A stretch of DNA of 42,587 nt from Chitinophagaceae bacterium. GTDB lineage: Bacteria > Bacteroidota > Bacteroidia > Chitinophagales > Chitinophagaceae. The translations under genes were made by a program, and so were the position numbers. The notes beneath the pieces are model-generated. The model was not told the origin of the DNA. It made no database searches and worked only from the letters and a program-made list of their open reading frames with translations. The stretch lies in assembly GCA_014379965.1 (NCBI GenBank), contig JACMKU010000177.1:1-42587 (forward strand), written 5' to 3'. Of this stretch, positions 30,549-40,300 are shown one piece after another; positions within the stretch are counted from its first letter, which is position 1, and every line of letters begins with the position of its first letter.

Positions 30549-32177
30549 TCATTTTTGATAGACCTTTTCCCCAGCGATATATGTCTTCAGCACATTCGTC
30601 TGCAGAATCATATTCTCGTGTGTGGTCATTAGATCCTGGTCAAGCAGGATAAAGTCTGCCCATTTACCTTTCTCAAGACTTCCTTTTTCCTTTTCTTCGA
30701 AGTTGGATTTGGCGGCCCATATAGTCATTCCGCGAATAGCCTCTTCCCGGGTCAATGCATTTTCCGGTTGATAGCCGTCGGCTGGCCATCCCTTGCTGTC
30801 TTTTCGCACAACAGCTGCAAAGAATGTTTTAAAAGGGGAAATGTCTTCAACCGGGAAATCCGTTCCGAGTGGTAACCATCCATTTTGCGAGAGCAGTTCT
30901 TTATAGGCATACGCTCCTTTTTCTCTCTCCTTTCCCAGGCGATCACCCGCCCAATACATATCAGAAGTGGCATGCGTCGGCTGGACGGAAGGTATGATGG
31001 AGTACTTACCAAAAAGATCGAAATCATTTCTATCTACCACCTGTGCATGCTCAATTCTCCACCTTAAATCATTCTTCTTTCCAAGATATTTCGCATAGAT
31101 GTTGAGCATTGTTCGATTGCCGCTATCGCCGATGGCGTGTGTACACATCTGGAATCCATGTTTCGCAATCCGGTTTGCAATTGAATCATAATGATCTTTT
31201 GCATTCAGCAAGAAACCAGTGTGACCCGGCTTGTCACTATAAGGTTCAAGCAGGCAGGCTCCCCGCGAACCGAGTGCACCATCGACATACACTTTAAAAG
31301 ACCTGACGTTGAGACGGTCAGTTTTGATGATGCCCGTTTTCTCGAGGTATGAATAATTCTTCCAGTCATCACTCAGCATTACATACAGGCGCATCTTAAG
31401 CGTGCCTGCTTTGTAAAGTGCCTTGATGGCTTCAACTGTTTCGGCGCTTGCTCCACAATCATCGATCGTAGTGAGTCCAACTGCAAAACAATTCTTTTGT
31501 GCATCAACAATCGCCTTGGTGAATTGTGCCTTGCTAGGACGGGGAATACGGGATGTCACCAGTCCTATTGCACGGTCAACAAGGATGCCAGTCAATTTAC
31601 CATCCTTCACTTCTACCTCGCCACCTGTTAGCTGATCTCCCGCCTTGATTCCAGCCATCTCCAATGCTTTCCTGTTCGCTATCGCCGCATGGCCATCGAT
31701 CCTGGTTAAGATCACCGGCCTGTTTGGGAATAGTTCATTGAGACGTTCGTTCGAAGGAAACTCTTTTACTGGCCAGTCATTCTGATCCCATCCACGTCCC
31801 TCAATCCATGTTCCAGGAATTGAAGGGGCGAATGCCTTCGTCTTATCCAACACCTCCTCCCAGGTAATGGTACCTACGAGGTCCACACGTTGGAATGTAT
31901 ATCCATACCCCAGGAAATGAGCGTGCGCATCTATAAAACCTGGGTAAAGGAATTTTCCCCCTGCGTCGAGTCTTTGCCTCGGAATATACTTGCCTTCGAG
32001 TTCCTGTGTTGTGCCGGTGGCTACAATCTTCCCATTCTTTACGGCCATTGCCTCAGTGGTGGAAAACGAATTGTCGACAGTATAGATAGTTGCATTGTAG
32101 ACGAGGAGATCGATACTTTCTTTCGGATCGACTGCCCCGAATAGATAAACCAGTAAAATGAATAAAGCGGCTTTCAT
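30549..32177 (-). CDS. Amidohydrolase family 3 (YtcJ-like) metal-dependent hydrolase
   Basis: The 542-residue protein has a hydrophobic N-terminal signal (about 1-16), a small beta-sandwich domain and a TIM barrel with FIDAHAHFLGYG (metal ligands His85, His87). Also visible are KVYVDGALGSRGACLLEPYSD, CTHAIGDSGNR, RIEHAQVV and GTDFPVEDISPF with the late Asp. These are the standard motifs of YtcJ/NfdA-type amidohydrolases, which hydrolyse amides or carbamates; the substrate is unknown. Secretion to the periplasm is suggested by the signal. It is downstream of the secreted amidase gene (50-nt gap), same strand, so the two amide-cleaving enzymes may be cotranscribed. Confidence 0.92.
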   Translation of the reverse strand: MKAALFILLVYLFGAVDPKESIDLLVYNATIYTVDNSFSTTEAMAVKNGKIVATGTTQELEGKYIPRQRLDAGGKFLYPGFIDAHAHFLGYGYTFQRVDLVGTITWEEVLDKTKAFAPSIPGTWIEGRGWDQNDWPVKEFPSNERLNELFPNRPVILTRIDGHAAIANRKALEMAGIKAGDQLTGGEVEVKDGKLTGILVDRAIGLVTSRIPRPSKAQFTKAIVDAQKNCFAVGLTTIDDCGASAETVEAIKALYKAGTLKMRLYVMLSDDWKNYSYLEKTGIIKTDRLNVRSFKVYVDGALGSRGACLLEPYSDKPGHTGFLLNAKDHYDSIANRIAKHGFQMCTHAIGDSGNRTMLNIYAKYLGKKNDLRWRIEHAQVVDRNDFDLFGKYSIIPSVQPTHATSDMYWAGDRLGKEREKGAYAYKELLSQNGWLPLGTDFPVEDISPFKTFFAAVVRKDSKGWPADGYQPENALTREEAIRGMTIWAAKSNFEEKEKGSLEKGKWADFILLDQDLMTTHENMILQTNVLKTYIAGEKVYQK

Positions 32178-32227
32178 ATTTTATTTCAACTTATGATTAG
32201 GCATTCAAATTAATACGGAAGTAATGA

Positions 32228-33877
32228 TTAATTAATGAATTTCTCCGGATGTTTTTTGTGATGATCTGTCTTACCCTGGTATGCCTTGGCCGCAGTCAGA
32301 ATAGGAGCCTCCTGGTAAAGTTGACCGAGCAGGGTGATGCTTTGAGGATTTCCCGAAGCATCGAATCCAATCGGCATACATAAGGCAGGATGACCGGTTA
32401 GATTGGTTATGGCAAGTTGTCGCCCGCCGAAAGTAGGTACGATCAATACGTCGAAGTCTTTCATAAACTCATACATAGATTTGCAAAGTTGTGAACGATA
32501 CCTGTTCGCATTGATGTATTCGACCGCTGGGACCATTCGGGCAGCGCGAAAAATATTGGGCCAGAAATTCCTGTCCTGTCTTTCGATCAGATCGTCCCTA
32601 TTAGTGCGTGTCAGCTCATCGAACGCTGCAGCTCCCTCCACATTGAGAATAATGCCCATCAGGTTATTGGGATAAATTGCAGAGTCAGGAAAATTGACAG
32701 GTTTAACGTTTACTCCAAGTGATGTGTACAATTCGATCACTTTCCATTCTGGCGCTGATTTGTTTAGCCTTCGGAAATAATTTTCAGCGTATCCAACTCG
32801 TAGTTTCTTAATATCGAAGGAAGGATCGAAATTAAATGCGTGACTAACTGCGCCCGGATCTTTTCCATCGTCGCCGTTGATATAGTGAAAAACGATGGCG
32901 TCGTCCTCGGCGCTGCGACAGATTGGACCTACTTTATCAAGGCTCCAGCAAAGTACCATAGCACCCGAGCGACTTACGGACCCAAAACTCGGCCGCAATC
33001 CTGTAACACCACATCTTGTAGACGGCGACATGATGGATCCCTGGGTCTCCGTACCGATCGCAAATGGCAGAAGACCTGCTGCTACCGAGGCTGCCGATCC
33101 TGCTGAAGAGCCGCTGGACCCCTGGCTAAGGTTCCATGGATTCTTAGTTTCCCCGCCAAACCATTTGTTGTTGTAGGCAAGTGCCCCAAGCGAGAGTTTA
33201 GCACACAACACCGCACCCGCCTTTCGCAATTGTTCATACACAAATGCATCTTCATCGACAACCTGGTCTTTGTACGGAGTAGAACCCCAGGTAGTCTTAT
33301 AGCCTTTCACGGCAAACAGATCTTTCAATCCATACGGTATTCCGTGAAGGACACCGCGATATAACCCTCTCTTCAAGTCGACATCGGCTTGCCGTGCCTG
33401 CTGCATGGCAAGTTCCTCTGTAAGTGTGATCACCGATTCCAATGTGTCGCCCCATTTCTTCAACCTCGCAATGAAGAAATTAGTGAGTTCGACCGATGTG
33501 ACTTTCTTATTTTTTATTAGATAAGCTAGTTGTGGAATTGAGTAAAAGGCCAGGTCGTTCCTGTTTGCCGGCATGGTTGTAATGGGTAACGCCCAGTTGA
33601 TCTTCTTTTGTAGTGTTGGGATCTTATTTCCAGTGGGAAGAGGATTGAATGAAAAAGGGTAGGGAATACTATTTGCCGGCAAAGTCTGATGCATTCCTTT
33701 GTAAAGGTTTGCACTGAAACGGACGTTGCCGAGAAGTGAGTCTGCTTCGGATTCGGTAAACTCCAGGTCATACAGACGGGCGGCGCTTCGTATGAGCTGA
33801 ATCGAGTCCGCCCGGGTTTGTGCTAAGGACGGTAACGCAGAGGAGGAGAAAAAAGCAAACAGCAGCAATCGGAACAT
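32228..33877 (-). CDS. Secreted amidase signature family hydrolase
   Basis: The 549-residue protein has a signal peptide ending LPSLAQ and an amidase signature domain. The Ser-cisSer-Lys triad is seen as Lys185 in YGLKDLFAVKG, a cis-Ser within GSSGSSAGSAASV (about 253-265) and nucleophile Ser281 in TETQGSIMSPS. The usual TGGSIR is TQGSIM here. About 100 residues before the core form an extra N-terminal segment. It hydrolyses an unknown amide in the periplasm. First gene of the likely amidase-amidohydrolase pair, divergent from the giant surface-protein gene. Confidence 0.93.
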   Translation of the reverse strand: MFRLLLFAFFSSSALPSLAQTRADSIQLIRSAARLYDLEFTESEADSLLGNVRFSANLYKGMHQTLPANSIPYPFSFNPLPTGNKIPTLQKKINWALPITTMPANRNDLAFYSIPQLAYLIKNKKVTSVELTNFFIARLKKWGDTLESVITLTEELAMQQARQADVDLKRGLYRGVLHGIPYGLKDLFAVKGYKTTWGSTPYKDQVVDEDAFVYEQLRKAGAVLCAKLSLGALAYNNKWFGGETKNPWNLSQGSSGSSAGSAASVAAGLLPFAIGTETQGSIMSPSTRCGVTGLRPSFGSVSRSGAMVLCWSLDKVGPICRSAEDDAIVFHYINGDDGKDPGAVSHAFNFDPSFDIKKLRVGYAENYFRRLNKSAPEWKVIELYTSLGVNVKPVNFPDSAIYPNNLMGIILNVEGAAAFDELTRTNRDDLIERQDRNFWPNIFRAARMVPAVEYINANRYRSQLCKSMYEFMKDFDVLIVPTFGGRQLAITNLTGHPALCMPIGFDASGNPQSITLLGQLYQEAPILTAAKAYQGKTDHHKKHPEKFIN

Positions 33878-34334
33878 AATGGGGTGGTTTGGGGCAAATT
33901 ACGGAATGTCCGCTTTGGAGATTGAATAGACGTTTGGGAATCGGGAATCAGGAATTAGGAATGGAATTTCTCTACAGCTTCAGGAGCGGGCAGATTCCTG
34001 ATTCCCAATCACTGGTTGCCGGTTACTTAAACAACAGATTTTGGTTCAATCTCACGCTTACGTATAGCGTTCGAAGACAAGTTTTTAGGTAGTAAGATTC
34101 CGATAAAAAATAATTTGTTCATTATATACTATTCTCGAATTATTTTTTTTACTTTACAGCCCGTTAGCATTCTTCAATTTCCTTGAGCCTATAACCCATT
34201 CTGGGATGTAGATATAAGCCAATTATATAATATCCTTCCAAGCCAACTCTAAGAGTTTAATATCCGTTGTTAAAGAACTACGTCCACCCGAGAACATCCC
34301 CTGAATAGCCGCAAACCACCAAATTTCCTTCGTA
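33878..34334. other. Divergent gap upstream of the giant surface-protein gene
   Basis: This 457-bp gap has an inverted repeat (33935-34010) on the amidase side, then an AT-rich stretch (about 34095-34155) with long T runs. No exact TAnnTTTG element with a -33 partner was found for the giant gene. In-frame codons just upstream of the ATG at 34335 are interrupted by a TGA at 34302. No other gene was seen. Confidence 0.6.
33935..34010. repeat. Inverted repeat of GGGAATCAGGAAT words
   Basis: GGGAATCAGGAAT (33943-33955) is perfectly complementary to ATTCCTGATTCCC (33994-34006), with a 38-nt loop. It uses the same word as 12975-13080. It is the one paired element in the window that lies 5' of both flanking genes. 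Confidence 0.85.
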
Positions 34335-37300
34335 ATGGCATGTAGGTTCAGGTACCGGTATTTTAAAAAACAACTGCTTTCAATGTTGGTAGGGTTGTTT
34401 GTATGTACCTCTTCCTTTTCACAATTCACCGCTTTCACCTCTTCCAGCGTTCCGGAGGAGATACTCAACAATGATAACCTCGGTGGCATCGAAGTCGGCA
34501 TGAAGTTTCGCGTTACACAAAGCGGTAGCATCCGTGCCATTCGATTCTACAAGGGCGCAGGCAATACAGGAATACATACTGGACATTTGTGGGATAATAA
34601 TGGCGCGCTCATTGGCAGTGCGACTTTTACTAATGAAACTGCATCAGGATGGCAGGAAGTGTTGCTTACCACGCCAGTCGAAATTGTTCCCGATATTACT
34701 TACATTGTCTCCTACTTTAGTCCCGACGGATATTATTCTGCTACCAATCCATATTTCACCAGCGCTGTCGTCAATGGACCTTTGCGCGCACTAGCAGGGG
34801 GAGAGGATGGACCTAACGGTCTTTTCAGTTTTACATCAACACCCGTGATGCCTACTGAGAATTTTCAGACGAATAATTACTGGGTCGACGTAGTCTTCAT
34901 CATACCCGACATCGTAGCGCCACAGGTAGCAAACACGACTCCTGCGCAGGGGGCATTGAATGTACCGGTGGCCTCACCTGTTGCAGCGATATTCAATGAA
35001 CCGATGGATGCTGCAACGATAACCAATTCCAGCTTTGAATTGAGAAACGCCTCCGGCTCACTTATACCGGCGACTGTTAGTTATAACCCGACAACTTACG
35101 CTGCCACGTTAACTCCTTCTGCTGCCTTACTAAATTCCACCACATACACAGCCACAGTGAAGACCGGCATTACTGATACTGCAGGCAATGCACTTGTCGC
35201 AAACTATAGTTGGTCGTTTACTATGGCACCGCCCCCACCCGACAATGGAAAGGGAGGTCCTATTCTCGTAATCGGAAACGCATTGAACCCTTTCAGCAGG
35301 TACGCTGCCGAGATCTTGAGGGCCGAGGGCCTCACGCAGTTTTTCGCCAGCGATATCTCTGGAGTCACGCCAGCGATGCTCGATAATTACGACGTCGTGG
35401 TGCTAGGCGAGATAAGCCTTAGTGGAAGCGAGGTCACGATGCTCACCAACTGGGTCAATGCGGGAGGAACACTCATCGCCTTTAAACCCGTGTCTGCATT
35501 GAATGGCTTAATGGGATTAACATCGGCCACCAGCACATTAAGCGATAAGTATATTTTGGTAAATACGATCTCGGGCGCTGGGAAAGGAATAGTTGGTCAG
35601 ACGATGCAATTCCACGGAGAGGCAAACGTGCAGGATATCGTCAGCGGATCTGGGGCAACATCAATCGCGACATTGTATTCATCAGCCATTACTCCGACTA
35701 CACATCCTGCCATCACCTCTAGATTAGTAGGTACAAACGGTGGCAGGGCGATCGCATTCACTTATGATCTTGCGAAATCGATTGTCTATACACGCCAGGG
35801 AAATCCATTGTGGCAGGGAACAAAGAGAGATGGCCAGCCAGGCCCCGTACGATCAGATGAACTATTCTTCGGCTTACCAGCTAACTCCGGCAATGACTGG
35901 ATCGACTTTAATAAAATTGCGATACCACAGGCAGACGAGCAGCAGCGTCTCCTTGCGAATATCATTCTTCAAAGCAATCTTCATAGAAAGCCCTTACCTA
36001 GATTCTGGTACCTGCCAAGAGGACTCAAGGCTGCAATCATCATGACCGGCGACGATCACGCGACCAATGGTACGGCGGGAAGATTTAATCAATACCTTAC
36101 TCTTGGACCTAACACACCACAGGACGTTGCAGAATGGCGCGCGATCCGTGGTACATCGTATGTGTATCCGAATACACCAATGACGAATGCAGAGGCCGCC
36201 GCATACCAGGCTCAGGGATTTGAAATAGCGTTACACGCAACTACGTTTTGTAACGATTATACCGAGGCTTCACTCACCACAACGATCAATACCGAACTAT
36301 CGGAATTCTATACAAAATTTCCGGGACTTTCTTCACCTGTTTCTAATCGTACACACTGTCTCCCGTGGAGCGACTGGGCTTCGCAGGCTAAAGTAGAAGC
36401 GAGTAAAGGAATCAAACTCGATGTGAATTATTATTACTGGCCTGCATCGTGGATACAAAACCGTGTCGGAATGTTTACTGGATCAGGCATGCCAATGCGA
36501 TTCGCCGATCTTGATGGTTCATTGATCGATTGCTACCAGGCGGCAACACAGATAACAGACGAGTCGGGCTTATCGATTGCCAATTTTACCAACCAGCTGC
36601 TCGACAAAGCGCTTGGTCCCGAAGGTTATTACGGTGTGTTTACTGCAAACATGCATACCGATACCGCTATCCACCAGGGATCAAATGCCATCATCACATC
36701 TGCTCTTGCAAGACAGGTACCGGTGATTTCCGCTAAGCAGATGGTGACCTGGTTGGAAGGACGCAATAATTCTTACTTCGAGAATATCACGTGGGCGAAC
36801 AATATACTTAGTTTCAAGATAACGGCGTATAGTGGATCTCATGACATGCAGGCGATGCTTCCTTTGTATTCTGCCAATGGACAGTTGAGTGCTATCACCC
36901 GAAACTCAAACGCACTTGCGTTCACTACGCAAACAATAAAGGGAATGGTCTATGCATTCTTTGACGTAGGGGCTGGTGAAAACGAGTTCACCGCAACTTA
37001 TATCGAGGACATCACACCTCCAGTCATAAGCAATATCGTGGTTGTTCCAAACACTGACGGGACTGCCGTCATTACCTGGGACACGGATGAACTATCTGTT
37101 TCGACAGTTGACTATGGATCAAATGCAGGTACCCTGAATCTCCATACGACTGACAATGTTCTCGTGACTTCCCACAGTATAATGCTTACCGGGCTTACCC
37201 CTGGCGCGACATACTACTTCCGTGTTTCCTCTGCCGATTTTGCAGGAAACATGGTCACCTCGCCTGCGAGTCCCGACGTTCTTAGTTTTAGCCTTCCTAT

Positions 37301-40300
37301 TGCTCCTTGTGTCAATGACCAGGCAGCAGGTGATTTTTCATTGGGTACACCGGATGCTAATACCACTGTAGCGATTGAAGAGGATGGTGCTGTTATTTTA
37401 AAACCGGTATTACTTGAAGAGTTTTCCGGCTCAAATGTTCCAGCCGGCTGGACACATGAGGTTTTCAACACCGGCGGTACCAGTTTGGTTAGCGGAGGTT
37501 CCATAACTGTTACGGGCTCTCATGTTTATACGGATGCAACTGTTTCACCTGGATCGATCCTCGACTTCGTAGCTACATTTAGACTTGGTTCTTTCCAGAA
37601 TGTCGGATTTGCAATCGATCAGCCATTCAACAATTATCCGTGGATTGCAATTGGACAAGGCTCAGTTGCTGATGGAAATCTTTATGCGCGTAGTTCCAAT
37701 GGTGATTTGGTGAATCTTGGTTCAAATCTTCTTGGTTCATCACACCGGTACAGGATCAAGTGGAATCCCACAAATTTTGAATTCTTTGTAGATAATAGCA
37801 GTACACCTGCGGCGACGATCAACTTCACCCTTAGCTCCGAAATGTATTTGCAGATCAGTGACCTGTTTACATCTGATGGGGCGTTAACTGTGGACTGGTT
37901 GCGGAGGACACCCTATGCCAGTTCGGGCACATTTACTTCCAGGGTGTTCGATGGAGGAGCGTCCCGGTCGTGGGGAAGTGTGACCTGGAACAGTGAAGTT
38001 CCCGATGGTACATCACTTGGCATATCCGTCAGGACAGGTAATACACCTGTGCCCGACGGAACTTGGTCTACGTTTGCATCTATCGCAACGCCCGGAACGA
38101 GTGTAGGCGTCGTATCGAGATATATTCAATACAAGACAGATCTAGCTACCACTGATGCGCAGTTTACGCCAGCCTTTAAAGACATATTGATCGCGTGTTC
38201 TGCGCCTGTCCTATTAACGCATCCCGTTTCACAAGTAGTTTGCCAAGGCTCGGACGTCACCTTTAGCTCCTCAGCTTCCGGCGTACCCATTCCCACCGTT
38301 CAATGGCAGGAGAGTACCGATGGTAATACGTGGACCAATATTGTGGACGCAGCGACGGCTAACCTGATTTTCACAGTTTCAACTGGAGATAATCAAAAGC
38401 TTTATCGGGCATTGTGGACAAACTCGGATGGTGAGGCTGTTTCGAATGTGGCTACACTTACCGTGACACCTCGTCCATTATCTCCGACCGTGGTTATTGT
38501 CAATAACTGTGGCAGTACATTACTCACGGCGGAAAACTTTACAGGCCCTCTTCTTTGGAGCACGGGTGAAACAGCACAATCGATCACAGTAGCAAGTATT
38601 GGGATATTCACAGTGACACAAACTGCGAATGGCTGTACAAGCCAACCTGGAAGTGGACTGGCTATTCCAAAGCCGATCCCAGTGGAGCCGACAGTCACTG
38701 TTGTGAACAATTGTGGTACATCATTGCTTATCGCGACCAACTATACCGGAAGCTTGTTATGGAGTAACGGTTCGACCAATGATTCGATCACCGTCTCGGA
38801 TGCTGGTACCTATACGATTACTCAAATGGTTGATGGCTGCATCAGTGCGGATGGTACGGGAATTGCGAACCCCAAGTCCATTCCTAATGCTCCTTCGATC
38901 AACGTTTCAAATGATTGCGGGCATTCTGTTCTTACGGCTGGCACTTATACTGGTAATCTCCTCTGGAGCACGGGTGAGACGACCGTTTCAATCGATGTCA
39001 CGGATTCCGGCGATTACACAGTTTCACAAATTGTTGATGGCTGTCAAAGCCCGGCGGCAATAGGAACGGCTGCGCCGAAAATGATTCCTCAGTCGCCAGT
39101 CGTGACCGTAGTGAATAATTGTGGGCATTCCATCCTGGCTGCTTCTGGTTATACGGGAAGTTTATTGTGGAGCAATGGAGCGTCTACCCCAAGCATTACC
39201 GTCACCGATTCAGCAACGTATACTGTCTCTCAAACCATAGACGGCTGTGTAAGTCCTGCTGGATCTGCGGTGAGTGCACCTAAACAAATTCCGGCCGCAC
39301 CACTAATTACAGTAGTCAACAATTGCGGACATTCAGTTTTAACAGCGACGAATTTCTCTGGAACTCTCCTATGGAGTAATGGCGCAACGACAACATCAAT
39401 TACGGTAACGAATGCGGCAACTTACACCGTTTCACAAACAGTGAATGGCTGCGTGACCCCAATTGCGTCAGCGTTGTCGGCACCGAAGATCATTCCTCCG
39501 GCGCCAATAGTAACTGTTGTGAACAATTGCGGAAGTTCGCGGATTACTGCAACCAATTTCACTGGCACTCTTAATTGGAGTACCAATGCTACTACTTCAT
39601 TTATTACCGTAACGAACGCGGGAACATATACGGTTACGCAGACAGTGAATGGTTGTGTTAGCCCAGCGGCGAGCTTCGTGGCGGCTCCAATTGCAATACC
39701 GCCTGTCCCCAAAATAACTACGGTCAATTATTGTGGTTACTCGATTTGTACTGCGTCAAATTATACTGGTACGTTGTTATGGAACACTGGAGATACAAGT
39801 CAGTCAATTACGGTGACTACGGCAGCTACTTATACGGTTACACAAACCGTAAATGGTTGCACCAGCCCAAGAATCGAAACGAGGGGAGGACAGGCAGTGC
39901 CGAAGATAATTCCTCAAGCACCAGTGGTGAATGTGGTAAATAATTGTGGTCAATCCATTCTGACAGCAACTGGCTATTCCGGTACATTGTTATGGAGTAA
40001 CGGTGCAACAACTCCGAGCATCAGTGTGGATGTCGCTGGAACTTATACAGTAACTCAAACAGGTTCGAATGGATGTGTGAGTACGCCAGGCAGCGGTCTT
40101 GCCGCACCGAAAACTGTTCCAGCAGCACCGGTCATCACGGCAGACGGATCGATTGATTTCTGCGAAGGTGGAAGCGTTACACTTACATCGAACCAACTAA
40201 ACAATACGTGGAGTACTGGCGCAACGACTCAAAGTATTATAGTTACCACGGCAGGATCTTATACAGTAAGTTTCGTTGCAGCCAGCGGTTGTACTTCGCC

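Noticed and set aside
34223..34540. 105-residue minus-strand open frame at the start of the giant gene
   Set aside because: It overlaps the signal peptide and DUF4082-like start of the giant protein on the other strand and has no recognisable features.
37214..40196. Minus-strand open frames of 68-112 residues under the giant gene
   Set aside because: Shadow frames of the repeats; their own sequences are just repeated antisense translations.
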